A DNA stretch of 64,000 nucleotides from Parasponia andersonii (Eukaryota > Streptophyta > Magnoliopsida > Rosales > Cannabaceae), in assembly GCA_002914805.1 (NCBI GenBank), contig JXTB01000256.1, positions 369,706-433,705 of the forward strand, written 5' to 3'. Positions 1 through 12,074 of this stretch are shown here, one piece after another. The number at the start of each line of letters is the position of its first letter. The stretch's first letter is position 1. Below the pieces are notes generated by a model. It did no database searches, was not told the DNA's origin, and was given only the letters and a program-made list of their open reading frames with translations. The translations under genes and the position numbers were made by a program.

Positions 1-660
1 AGTCAGTGGTTTTTCTTTGATACAGGATAGCAAGGAAAAGTTTTCGGTATGAATATCTATCTGTTTTTTGTTCACAGACTTTTTTATATATATCCGTTTT
101 TAAGCGTACATGCCCTTCTCGGGAACGCATGGCTTTTATATATGTAGTCCTGAGATAATGAACCGCATGGTTCTCAATCTCAGGAATGAGTACCTTTCAC
201 CTCAAGATCTTTTTCAACAATCACGGACCGAGATTTTTGCGATCTTTTCTGTGCTACCGTGGCCTGATTTTCGCCGCCTCCTACGGTTTCAATCTGTCAG
301 GAGTAAGATTTGGGTAAATCGCCGTTCTGTCAGGATGGCTTATCCCTGGCACACACACCTACCCAGGATCGCATTAAATGCTCTGTCTGGGTCTGGAGCC
401 ATGGGTTGCTTTCCATTATATTCAGTCTGAAGACCCTTGGGGCTTCTGACCCTTCTGACTGTTGACGTAAGGGCCGCTGTTCCCAGATGGCAGACCCTTG
501 GGGCTTCCGACCCCCAGCTGTCGAGGTTGGGGTCAGACTGGGCCAAACCCTCTGGGATCAGTGATAGACTCAGCCCTAACCTCGGACGGCCTAATGGCCG
601 ATTGTGAGATCACGTGCGATCCGCGTGACCTTCCTCGTGGCATAAGGTTCGGGAACGGGT
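1..660. other. GC-richer segment of unknown nature, probably repeat-derived
   Basis: This stretch is clearly GC-richer than the AT-rich DNA after 660. It carries a short direct repeat: AGACCCTTGGGGCTTC near 430 and again near 491. The open frames (for example 110-430) match no protein family I recognise and show no splice or domain signals. The composition resembles the end of a retroelement or another transposon, but I cannot assign a family. Confidence 0.35.
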
Positions 661-665
661 CCCAC

Positions 666-1145
666 ACTTATGCATAATTATCGTTTTGACCAATGAAAAT
701 TTATCATACATATTTTTTTATTATAAAAATTAGGAAAGAGAAATAACATAAATGATAAACGTCTTTTCATGCACCTCATTATAATCGTTAGATCATCTAA
801 CCCCAATTCAATAAGTAACTTTTTTTACCTATGCATAGGTATCGTTTTGACCAATGAAAATTTATCATGCATATATTTTTTATCGTAAAAAATAGGAAAT
901 GAAAATAGTATTAACAATGCACGTTTTTTCATACACCTCATTATAGCCGTTGGATCACCTAGCATCAATCGAGTATGTATTTTTTTAACCTATGCATAGG
1001 TATTATTTTGATCAATGAAAATTTATCATGTATATTTTTTTTGTAAAAAATAGGAGAGAGAAATAACATTAATGATGTACATCTTTTTATGCACCTCGTT
1101 ATAGTCGTTAGATCACCATTAAATGATGATCCAACGGTTAAAAAA
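666..1145 (+). repeat. Three tandem units of a ~160 bp dispersed repeat
   Basis: Three successive units begin near 668, 830 and 990. Each carries CCTATGCATAGGTAT (TATGCATAA in the first), then a block with CCAATGAAAATTTATCAT, a poly-T run with TAGGA, a CACCTCATTATA block and GTTRGATCA. The array ends in an imperfect palindrome around 1106-1135 (GATCACCATT / AATGATGATC). An inverted relative lies near 12320-12490. No coding content is seen. Confidence 0.8.
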
Positions 1146-1589
1146 AATATCTATTAGATTGACAACCATATATAATGTATGATATACATTTATAATTTAA
1201 ATTTTTACTTATGGCTTTACTTTTATAGTGTAAGTTTAAACATATGGTATATACTTTGAAATGTATACCGATTTGTAGGTATAATTTTTATTTATAAAAT
1301 GTAAAGCTTGGTATAGATTTTACCTATAAAATGCGTGTACTATACATTTCTTCAAAAATGGTATTTATGACATAATAATAAAAATTGGTATTTTTGGAAA
1401 TATGCTTAAGAAATCGAGTATTTATGAACTTTTCCTATAAAAATGTTGTGGAAATCTAGCAGGCCTGCTACATCAATGAGCTAATATTGGAAACTTTGGG
1501 TGGGCTGCCTAATCTGGTATTGTTTGGTTTTGGGCTTCAAGTTAGGCTTGTGTTGTGGAGCAAAAGGACTTTCCTACGGAGGATATTTG

Positions 1590-1965
1590 ATTCTGTATGA
1601 TACGTTTTCCAAAAGAAAAAGAAAAATTCCGGATTCTAAATTATTTGAAAAATCTGGAATTTATTTAGAAAAATACCATTTTTATTAATTGATGAAATAT
1701 TTGAGGCAATCAATTAAGTTATTGGAGGTAACCAGACTAACTACCTCAAAGAACTCGATTAGTTACCTCGTATATCATTAAAAAATAGATATTTTGAAGA
1801 AAATTTTTATCTTTTTTAATTTTTTAAAGAATTATTTTTTCTAAAATACTTTTAAAAGTGATATTTTTCTAAATTAATCCTAGATTTTTCACAAGAAAAT
1901 TAGCCTATCTAGAGTTTTTCAATTTTTTTAGTCTTTGTAAAAAGTTTTGGGCCGTACAAAAATAC
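1590..1965. repeat. Dispersed repeat with GTTACTT palindromic core, copy A
   Basis: This is a member of a non-coding family also seen at about 7590-7960, 8165-8445 and 39765-40200. Shared blocks are an AATTCCGGATT-like start, TTTAGAAAAATACCA, a core of GGTAACCAGACTAACTACCTC-like periodic palindromes, and an ATCATTAAAAAATA tail. It is diverged from the other copies. No ORF or terminal repeat identifies its class. Confidence 0.6.
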
Positions 1966-2019
1966 TCTAATTTTGAAGGTCTGGACCGCCTAGTTTAGTG
2001 GATAACCCTTTTTAATTTT

Positions 2020-2810
2020 ATATGTTGATTATAATGAATGGACATTTTTATTATGCTTATAGTAAATCACTTATTTATTGTTATTATAAATTGGTATATT
2101 ATTTATTTGCTATGACTTAAAAAAATTTAAAATATACTATAGTATATTTACTATTAATAAAGTGATATATTATTTATTTATTATGATCTGAAAAAAAAAA
2201 TACGATTTATGTATAATAGCATATTTTCTATGCACTTAATAAATTATTTATTTACTATTATTAAAGTGGTATAGCTTATTTATCACAATCTCATTTACCG
2301 TGATTTATCGTCGTATATCACATATTCACCTAATTTAGCACGATTTGCCATCATATACACTGATTGATTTATATGTATATATTCGCTTTCCCATGATTTA
2401 CCGTGTATGTGAATGATTTACCTCGCAATTGTTAGTAAATAAGTGTTTAATTAGTTATTTACTTGGTTTATTAAAAAAAAAAAAGGTAAATCAATGGCAT
2501 TTCGATTATTTATATGATTTATCTGATTTACCGTGTATGTCAATGATTTACCTCATAATTGTTGTTAAATTAGTTATTTACTTGGTTTATTGAAAAAAAA
2601 AAACAATAATTAATGGTATATCAGTTACTTATATGGTTTACTTAAATTGTTTTTAAAGAAATAAAATCAATGGTGGTGGTAAATGAGTTATTTATTTGAA
2701 AAAATGGTGAATTAATGGTATATAAGTTATTTACATGGTTTATATAATTTTTTTAAAAGAAAAATAATCAATAATGGTGACATAAATTACTTACTTTACA
2801 AAAAAAAAAA
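2020..2810. repeat. AT-rich degenerate tandem repeat region
   Basis: The segment is built from degenerate units of roughly 125-130 bp. They contain GATTTACCGTGTATGT, AATGATTTACCTC, AATTGTTRKTAAAT, TTATTTACTTGGTTTATT and an A-run, for example starting near 2396 and 2528, with weaker units after. Further AT-only sequence surrounds them. No gene is seen. Confidence 0.6.
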
Positions 2811-3898
2811 GGTAAATCAATGGCGGTAAATTAGAAGCAGATACAGCCATTATAAAATCATTAGGTAATATTTGCAGTCCAGAACAACAAAATTGCAAAG
2901 ATGTTAGATAATGATATAAAACATCCAGCATCCACGTACGATAGTAAAGTGCATTCATACTCTCCATAATAAATTTTACCAAATGAAACACTAGAATTCT
3001 AAATTCATTGATCCAACTGCATTTAAACAAAAACAACAGCACTAATTTGGCCTTAAAAAAATTGTATAAAGACTCGAAAACTCTCGAATGCAAAAGAAAA
3101 TTTCCGTTTTTATACCTAAAACCCATGTTCAGTCCTCAAAAAAGACATGGCTGAAAATCGTAGCTTCTAGACAAAAAAGAGCACAAAACCACAGATTCTC
3201 CCGGTGCACAAGTTTGTTTTTCACAATTTTTAATTAATTNGGGAATAGGCAAATCAAGGCAAAAACATGACCAAAATCATCGAGATCTTGCTTTCAACAT
3301 TGTTTGTTTTTCAACAAAATGGTTAAAAACACTTATAACTACCCCATTTCTAGACTTAACCTCCAAGCCAAGGCTTACTCTACCAATCTCTCCCACCAAT
3401 CCTAGAATTACTGTATCTCATGTTTTTATTCTTTCACCAATCTTCCCCTTCATTTTCATAGTTATTTTTTCGTTTATTTTTATTTTTTGGAATGGTGAAT
3501 AAATTAGACCTCATTGTTAAATTTCTACCATTTCATTTTTGCGTGGATGGCATTTTCTATGTATTAGAGGTATGTAGAAATGGTTTACAATGTTTTTTTA
3601 ATGTCTATCTTCTTTTGCTTTAAATTTTTGTATTCTAATAGAAGATTGTCCAAACATTAAAAGAGTTAGAGAATAATAATAAATCAAAATATCCTACCAT
3701 AATAAATTACTTATTTTTCATTGATTTTGGGGAAAAAAAAAATACTTGTGGTATTTTTATGCAAGATTTTTTATTTTACTTTTATGATTCTTTGAATTTA
3801 GACACAGAGTGCCTTAATTCAAATCCTCTTTAATTTATAATATTTTAAAACAAGGGTGAAATAGTATTAGAGAAAATAATTTGACAAATAAGGGGTTC
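2811..3898. other. AT-rich intergenic stretch, nothing recognised
   Basis: The DNA is AT-rich with no homologous ORF. A frame on the minus strand (2791-3126) is open but has no recognisable domain. A single N lies at 3240. Confidence 0.5.
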
Positions 3899-6800
3899 TG
3901 TAAAAACCGGTTTTAATATAAGGGCAAAAGTGTAAATTTTGTCCAAGGATAATTTGATAATTTAGCTTTTGTTTTAATTTAAAATTAAAAATATCCTACA
4001 TATACCTGGGTATGATTTGGTTTAGATTCATAAGGCCAAAAAAATAAATAAATAAATAAATTTAAAATTTTGAATTTGATTTTATTGATGATTATTGATT
4101 TTATTATATTAAAAAGCCTAACATATTATTAATTATGAGTTTATGACTCATCATCACCGTTCGTGTATAAGTTATTGAAAATTTTGGTTAATTCTTTACT
4201 GATAGAGCCTTCAGGGGCAGAGGGGCGAATGTACCAATCTGCGGGGCCCTCGACCCTTTGTAATGTAACTCCGCCAGAGAAACAAAACTGCCTCCTTAGC
4301 GAGTCCAACTCCGAATCCACGACGGGGTAGAGCTTATGATTCTCTCCCCATGGGAGCGAGCAGAACCAGATCCAACCTTCTCACCAGACCTCGTGCCCGC
4401 CTTCAGCCTAAAGCTGGAGCCAAACATAGGCAATATGGTTACCCCTCAAAATTCGGGAGGCGATACACGGGTGTTCCCTCGGTTATGGGCTAGGTGTCAG
4501 GCAGGCTGTATGACACACGTAGTGCCAACATTCTGGTTTCTATTGATGAAATGTGCTGAACTCATGGGTATGAGTGGATTTATGTCATGCCACCGAGAGA
4601 AGTTGAAATGGCTATCCATTTAGCTGCTGTTATGAAATAGGGGAGATTGGAGGTCACCCATGCTGGGGTGATGGTGGCCAGCACGTGCAAAAACTGTTGA
4701 GATTAACACGTGCTAGACAAGAATATACCGAGGTTAACGGCTACCGTACGTGGGGAAACGGCTCAACCGGAGGTAGGGTCCAGCGACAGGAAGAGCACCG
4801 CACATCGCGTGGTGTCTGGTGCATCCCTGGCGGCCCTTGAAAATCCAGAGGACCGAGTGGCCTACCCGTGTTGGCTACCTTTAACGGAACGTATTGTATC
4901 GTTGTCCCTTTCCTCCGTTGCTTTCCCTTTGGGTTGCAACGGGAACCTCGAAGTAATCCCCATGTCCCGTGCAGTCCTCTGCATTTTGACTGCCGCCCAC
5001 ATCACCTGCGCCCAAGGATGGTGGCCGTTAACCTCGGTTCACTTAGCACGTGCTAGCCGTGTTGCTACCACGAGACGCCCGCCCATATCACTTGGCGCCC
5101 AAGGACGGTGGCCGTTAATAAAGGTGTAAGTGAAAAAAAGTGTGGTCAAAGAGAAATTTTTTAAACAGTGCACAACCAACCAGAAGGTACCACGTGGCCA
5201 TTAGATTATCCTCTTGCTTTTAAATCCTTCTACTCTTCCTTTCTTTTCACCCAAGCCCCCAACATCCCTAAACCACCCAAACTATCAATAGCTACCGCTG
5301 GCACACAATGACCCCAGCCCGTTGATGGAGTGCTGTCGACCACCGCCCCTGCTCCCGCCATCCAGCCATGTTGAGGATCCATGGAAGCCGTGGCTTGTCA
5401 TGGCCATTTAAGGTGTTTTCAGCCGCAAGTCACTGTCGTGGATGCTCAAGAGCATTTTCCACCGAGTAAGCTTAGCAATTGGACATTTTTAGACATTTCT
5501 CAAATTTAAATTATGGTACTTTTATAAACATTTTGGATGACAAATGATTTGTTAGTGAAATTTGGTGTGATGGTTGGACGATTTAATACATATAAAAAGG
5601 GATGATTGTTTATGTGGAGTTGAATTTTCAGTCATTAGACATTTCGAATTTCGAATTGGTATTATTGCAATTATTTGAAAAGATGATATTTTAGTAATCA
5701 TTTTTGTAAATTAATAATTTCGGTCGTGCAACTTTTATGGAGTTTGTGGAGCAAAAGAGGAGATTAAAACTTGAATGAATGCAATAGTTTTATATTGAAA
5801 GGAAATCTAGAAATGAGACATTTTTTTAAATAGAAAATGTGGCATTTTTTAAATATTTCTAAAAAATGGTATTTTTGAAATTTTTCAGATTTATGGCCCG
5901 TTACCATTTGGGATCTCAAGACTAAGTTTTGACCTTAAAATCGAGCTAAATAAGGTCGAGAGGTGAACTTTGATATAACATATCACTATATTTCAAAATG
6001 ATATAGATTCCAAGACACAAGGCTTTAGATTTGCCTCATTTTATGTGATAGGGGTTGGATCTCGGCCTGGAACCCAAATTAATTGAAATATGTGTCTAAT
6101 CTTGCTATTTGGGATACTAGAAATTTAGTAATGAGATCTGTTTCGTGATTTGAAGCTTTGTTAGAATATCGAATTTTTAAACCAAGTGATCAAGGGTTTG
6201 AAAATGACCCATAACCCTCCAAGCGACTACCAAACGACGTCAAATACCATCCATAGCTCTGTAGCCCTGACTAGTCACTCGTTTGAGTTAGGGATTCGAT
6301 TATTTAATTCTTTAATTAGTTTAATTATAAATTTTACATATTTTGAATAAATATAGAATTTCGTGAATTATTTTGTGAAAATTTGTTTATATCTGTTTGA
6401 GTTGATTTGAGATTAAAACTACCTTGGAGGTATGTCACACTAGTTGATGTATAGTATATTTTGTTTAAACTATTTATTGTAGGAATTGACTTTTGTGGAT
6501 TTTTGGTGAAAAATTTATTACGAAAAAATTGATGAGTTTGGAGCCTTGTCTTTGAGAATTGAACACGGAATTACTACATAAAATAGTACATAGTCTCATC
6601 AATGTCATTCATATAATATTATATACATTCATAATATTTACATAGCTGTAGACTTACAATACCTAAGGAGAGTGTTTTGACTTATGTTACCCAAATAGAG
6701 TGCTCGGACTTATAGATGTTTCATCCGTACATTTTGGACATATCATCATAATTGCATTATATTATTATATGTTTGGTAGTATAGATATGTACTTGTTTTG

Positions 6801-7415
6801 GAAATATATTTGATAAAGGTTTAGAACTTATGAACTTTTGGACTCTTGAAATATATTTGATAAAGGTTTGGAATTTGGTAAACCTTTGGACTTTAGAAAC
6901 GTACTTGGCAAGAAATTTTGTGAACTTTTTTTAAAAAAAATGCGGAGTGGATTTTGGAAAAAGTTTTGGACAACTTTATTAACCATGTAAGAAATTGAAA
7001 ATATTATTTGGTATATTACTAAAAAACTTGTGATCGAATTCTTACCGAGTATTCATGTGTTTACACTCTATTTTTCTCGCTCATCAGGTTTAATTGTAGT
7101 ATTAAATAATTAATTGGTTAACATTCATGTTTTAGCAATCTTTCTAGTCTCGTAACACCTTGGTGATTAGTATTTTCTAGTAGTCTTCTATTTATTTAGC
7201 CTTTAATGATATATACTTACAAGTAGATGTATGGAGAAACTTTAAATCACTGTTGAAGATTTTGAGAATGTAAATGTAATTTATTTAAATAAAATTGTTG
7301 TTTTCAAAAAATTTTGAAATTATAAAAGTTTGACTATATTTTTTGAAATTTTTAAAAACATCTTTTAATTATACAATTTTCAATCTGCCATTGGCCTAGG
7401 GTTTGTGTCGTGATA
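3899..7415 (+). mobile_element. Old degenerate gypsy-like LTR, possibly solo, with a nested GC island
   Basis: The segment starts TGTAAAAACCGG and ends GGGTTTGTGTCGTGATA. These closely resemble the two ends of the Ty3/gypsy LTR at 52392-54099, read on its minus strand (TGTAAAAACCC ... GGGTCGTGACA). Near 7040-7090 a CTTACCGAGTATTCATGTG ... CTCATCAG stretch also matches the GGGCATTRTATGCTCACC ... CTCAG part of such LTRs. No internal coding part or partner LTR is seen, so it may be a solo LTR. It looks old and strongly diverged, and the flanks show no clear target-site duplication. The exact start is less certain than the end, because the 4.19-5.13 kb island looks inserted. Confidence 0.5.
4190..5130. 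other. GC-rich island with inverted and direct repeats
   Basis: About 940 bp of markedly higher GC sits inside AT-rich DNA. ACCGAGGTTAACGGC at 4727-4741 is inverted at 5024-5038, and CACGTGCTAG lies near both arms. A direct repeat CGCCCAAGGAYGGTGGCCGT occurs near 5008 and 5096. Frames 4336-4623 and 4710-5129 are open, but I see no known domain, so I do not call them genes. It is probably a transposon fragment. Confidence 0.5.
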
Positions 7416-7589
7416 AATGTTTAATACTAATAGGGGTGCGAATATAGCTCCATAAAAGTTTATTTTTATAATTTTGTTTTTCAGCTACTAAGGCTCAAAC
7501 CTCTGATCTTTTACAACTCACGTACTCTCCATTAAGCTAACCAGTGAGCATAAAAGTTAACCAAGTTGGAAAAGAAATAAGGTTTCTTA

Positions 7590-7960
7590 TAAAATTCCAA
7601 GCCCAAAGTACCAAAAATTAAAAAATCTCGGATAAGCGAATTTTTTGAAAATTTCTGAATTAATTTAGAAAAATATCACATTTAAAAAAATTAGAAAAAT
7701 AATACTTCTAATAAATATTTAGAAAATATCATCTTTTTTCCTGAAAATTTCGGAGGTAATTATTTGGGTTACTTGGGATAACCAGTCTAGTTACTTAAAG
7801 TTATTGGTCAAGCTACTTGAGGTAATTTGATCTGTTACTTCAAGTATCTCATTAATTAATAAAAGTAATATTTTTTTAAATACTTTTAAAACAGTTATTT
7901 TTAAAATTAAATCCAAAATTTTTTAAGATGACTAGTTATTTTACCATTTTTTATTCCAAA
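7590..7960. repeat. Dispersed repeat with GTTACTT palindromic core, copy B
   Basis: This is the same family as copies A, C and D. It shares AGTACCAAAAATTRAAAAAT, TTTAGAAAAATATCAC, then a core of about five units such as GGTTACTTGGGATAACCAG and a TATCTCATTAATTAATAAAA end. No coding capacity is seen. Confidence 0.7.
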
Positions 7961-8164
7961 ATTTAGTATACGACCAAGCTCAAAATTTATAACTAAATAT
8001 CTAACACACTTAATGACAAAAATAGAGATACAATATATTCCATAACTGAATCATTAAAAGAAAGGACATTTAATTATAATTTTTAAAACATGGACATATA
8101 ATTCAAAATCTGGGATTTTTTAAATTTTTTCAAAAAATTACTGTAAAAAATCAGATATCCTTAA

Positions 8165-8445
8165 AATTGACTTCTTACAAAATTCCAAACTGAAAGTACC
8201 AAAAATTGAAAAATTCCAAATGAACCAATTTTTTTTTTTTTGAAAAATCCTGGATTGACTTAGAATATATCACTTTGTAAAAGTTTTTTTTTTTTAAAAT
8301 AACATTTTTAATGAAAATTTTGAAAAAAAAAATATTATTTTTTTATTCAAAATTAGTATTTTTCAATGGTATTTGAGATAACTAGTCGGGCTACTTAGGG
8401 TAATCAATCTAGTTACTTGAGCTAACCGGTCAATGAAACTGGCAA
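8165..8445. repeat. Dispersed repeat with GTTACTT palindromic core, copy C (truncated)
   Basis: It has the AGTACCAAAAATTGAAAAATTCCA start and part of the core (GGCTACTTAGGGTAATCAAT, AGTTACTTGAGCTAACCGG). It stops before the tail present in copies B and D. It lies about 200 bp from copy B in the same orientation. Confidence 0.65.
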
Positions 8446-8766
8446 AATGTGTCGGACCAAATGTCTTAGGGGAACAAATAAAAGTAAGGAGGCTTCACCT
8501 ATAATTGGTAACCTTTACCTCCAAAGTAGAACTTTATGCTTTTAAGTTTTCTTGATTGATAGTTTGTTTTATCCATTAATAAAACCATGGTAACTTTTGT
8601 TGCGCTATTATAGTTTTATTGGATATTGCTAAAAATATAAAGAAAAAAATCCATATAACATTGTTATTTTATAAAGTTTTAAAACAAAGTTATTTAAGAC
8701 ATTATTAAAAGAAAAATTCATGATAAGTGAGGTTTGGGATTTATCACATAACTAATAACAATAAAT

Positions 8767-8952
8767 ACTATACAACGAGATACTTAGGTGGTTAAGGCCT
8801 TTAACCCATGATATTGAACTCATGAGTTCGAGTCATTTCTGTTTAAATGGTCAGTTCTATTGGGCGATACATATACGAAGGATTGATTCAATGTGAAAAG
8901 CGGGATGCCGAGTTTCTTTATTGTTCCCCCAAAAAAAAAAAAAAAAAAAAAA
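8767..8952 (+). mobile_element. tRNA-derived SINE with poly(A) tail
   Basis: An RNA polymerase III A-box-like sequence (TAGGTGGTTAAGGCC, about 8784-8798) is followed some 25-30 bp later by a B-box (GAGTTCGAGTCA, 8824-8835). The spacing is that of a tRNA-derived SINE head. The body ends in a poly(A) run at 8931-8952. An imperfect target-site duplication flanks it: ACTAATAACAATAAAT at 8751-8766 and ACTAATAAGGATAAAT at 8953-8968 (14 of 16 matching). Length (~185 bp) fits plant SINEs. It is non-autonomous and would need LINE machinery. Confidence 0.75.
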
Positions 8953-8968
8953 ACTAATAAGGATAAAT

Positions 8969-10735
8969 TACAAATAAAATGAGAGGATTCATTTTGAGAA
9001 GAAAAGAAGGGGGGAAAAAAAAAAAAAGTGAAACCGATTTCTAGGAAACGACAAAGAAAATAGACTGTGCTGTTGTGGGGTCCATGTATAAGATCTAAAA
9101 TTTATATATGGTGTAGTGACTATAAAAGTGTAACAACCACGATAGCGGACCTGCTGGGATGACCAGAGTCTATTCAAGTGGGGCTTTAGCCTTTAATAGT
9201 GGAAGAAAGACTTTCAAGTCCAAGTCAATTTGTCACCAAGTGAACGCCGAAATATATACAGATTACGGTCTCAGTTCTCACTTGAAAGATAGAAGGTCAC
9301 ATTAATTAAAGCCGAAACAATATATACCTAAGACTTGAAAACACCGCGTATAAATAATAGCCACCTATCCTAGAAGTTTCCTCTATTCTCCGTGATTATA
9401 CGTAAATATCATAGTGTAGAAAGGTTAGCAATATCCGAACCGCCAACATTTTTTTTTTTTTATTTTTTTTTTAATGCTACAAGTCTTCTCAAAGAAATTA
9501 AGGTCACCAATTGAACCGCCAACCTTTTCTTGTAAAATTTTCGGCTATATTGGTATTTGTCGGACTCGAGAAGTAGTCAGTTCCGTTCGGGGTGTTTTCA
9601 ATAGGCGGCTTTCAGATTTCTAAGTCGGTGGAGAAATTATATGATAATCTGCATGGAAGAGCATGAATTTAATCAAAATCAAATGTGCTAGAATGTCTAA
9701 CTCAACATTTGAATAACATATTTAAAATTTTATACATTTAGGGAGGTAAATGTTAAATTTAAATGAGACAAACTCTATTTTTTTTTTTTTAAAAAAAAAA
9801 AAATTACACATCATTTGCAAGAAGAGAAAAGTTTGGGAGGAGGGGGGACAATAGGCCCCACGTGACTCCGTCCTTGATAATATAGTAAAACTTAGTTTTA
9901 GCTAGTTGCCTTTAATTTGTTGTATAATCTCTATTTAGAACATAAATTTGATAATCGTAAGAAAAGATTGCTTCTAAAACCTAATTTCCAAATATATCAT
10001 TAGTTTTTAATTGAAGATACTTTTTTTTTGAAATATTTTATTAAGGAATTTAGTGTATTTATTTCGGAAAAATATTTAGTTTTTTTTTTTGTATATTCAA
10101 ATAATAATGAAAGTTAGGATTTTAGAATTTTGGTTTGAATGAATAAATAAAAATATTGATCGTGATGAAAATAAAAAAAAATAAAGACAAATTAAGTGAA
10201 AATGCATGTGAAATTCAAGAACGTACCTTAAAAAAGATTAATAAAAAGTCAGAACATATTAAAGATTCCACAATAAAACAACTTTTAATTTACTAAACAG
10301 TCTTTTTGCTTTTAAATAATATATAAGAGTTTTGTAAATTAATTTACCAAATGCTTTCAAAAAAAAATTAATTTACCAAATCCCATAAATTTTCCAAAAT
10401 TGTGTGTTCAATATGTGAGAAACATATCTCGATATCTATTTTTTTTTTTGAAAAATAATATGGTGACGTCATTACGGTGATGAGAAGAATACGTATGTTT
10501 GGTAATATTTGGGAATATAAAATTGAAAGATGCATGTGTTCCACTATTTTGTTTTTGTTTTTGTTTTTTTTTTCTCTCCTTATTTTTATAAATACACTGC
10601 GAAAGGTTAAACAATTTTTGAAAAAGTACAAATCCCTCTTGCTCTAGTTAACACAGACTTTCCAAACAATGTTTTTGCTCCACTCTTGTTTTTATCGCGA
10701 CCATCAAAGGATAGTTCTTGTCTTCGTAGAAGGAA

Positions 10736-10778
<43 letters not shown>

Positions 10779-12060
10779 CGATGGTGGCGTTGATCAATAA
10801 CTTCAACCCAGTTTCTCGAATTGGTCAATGATATGGCAGGGACCAAGTTAGAATTCGTTGTCAGTGAAACTTATATATTATAGCTGCCATGATTTGATAT
10901 CTTGAAAATGTTAGTATAATAATTGTGTTATCTAAATTATTAAAGACGTTTTTCTCCACTAATACAAATAAATTTTCGTTTATCTATTTATCATTTATTA
11001 TATTGTGTAACTGATTCTTGACAAAATTTATATAAGAAAATACTTTTTTTTACTGTAACAATAGTAATTGATAAAATTAATGTTAATATCATGAGCCAAT
11101 GAACTAATGGATATATATTTATTTTTCTTGTATCAACTAATTTCTTTGCAAAATCACCATTTTTTTACTTTTTTTCCTTTTTTAATCAAATTTGTTGTTT
11201 TTATTAGATGAGAGCTAAATCTGAGTATTGAATTATGAACTAATTTTCTTTCTTTACGTTATTGGTATTTTTAAGTTTTAACTATCATCACAGTACTTTA
11301 GTCCATCATACTTTGACATCATATTCAAGGCCATCAGATTTATTATATTTTTATATTCAATAATAAATATTGGACATAATATCCAGACCTATCAATATCT
11401 GTTGGACTTTTATATTCAACAAATATTTGAGTGAACTATCGAGTTCTTTAGTGGGATTATTGCTTATACACATTTTTTTTCTTTTTTTATTTTTTAGTTA
11501 TATATATATTTTTCAATCTCTTAGTAGGGGCTGAAGCCCCACTTGGCTTTGCCAGAGTACGGACAGAGTTGAGCACAGTGTGGTTTAGATGAAAATATGT
11601 AAAATAATTTAACCAAATCACAAAACATGGTAGAAGAAAATTTTAACCATTATGATTAAGAAAAATCTATTAACCACATCGCATTATACGGTTTGATGTG
11701 TTGTAGTTTATGTTATTTGAGTACTTAAAATGTTAGTAGGAGCCTTAACTAATTTGTACTATATTTAAGAAACAATCATCGGAAAGCTATGGCTATTAAA
11801 ATAGCATCATTTAAAAAGTAACGTCTTAATAATACATAATCCAATCTAAATAAAATAGAATACAAATGTCTAAATTTTAAAAATTTAAGTATCCTTCTAA
11901 ACAATATTACAACAAACAACAAAATTGCAAGTCTTCGTTTGTTTGACTTTACACAAAAATCATAGAATATATCAGAACTTAGTATATAAGAATATTTTTT
12001 TAAATTAGATATATATTGAATATACAATACGTTATGGTTGATTGTAAAAATAGAAAACTT
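8969..12060. other. AT-rich intergenic stretch with simple repeats
   Basis: No protein-coding gene is recognisable. Long A and T runs are frequent, and an (AAT)n microsatellite lies at 10736-10776. The poly-isoleucine in one minus-strand frame there is only this repeat read through. Confidence 0.6.
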
Positions 12061-12074
12061 ATTCCATATTTCAC

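Noticed and set aside
2791-3126. 111-codon minus-strand open frame
   Set aside because: It is hydrophobic and low in complexity, with AT-driven codons, no known domain, and adjacent degenerate repeats.
4336-5129. Open frames of 95 and 139 codons in the GC island
   Set aside because: High GC reduces chance stops. No family is recognisable and the inverted and direct repeats inside suggest transposon sequence. Kept as an island, not as genes.
10607-10846. Minus-strand frame with a run of isoleucines
   Set aside because: The isoleucines come from the (AAT)n microsatellite at 10736-10776. There is no domain and no splice context.
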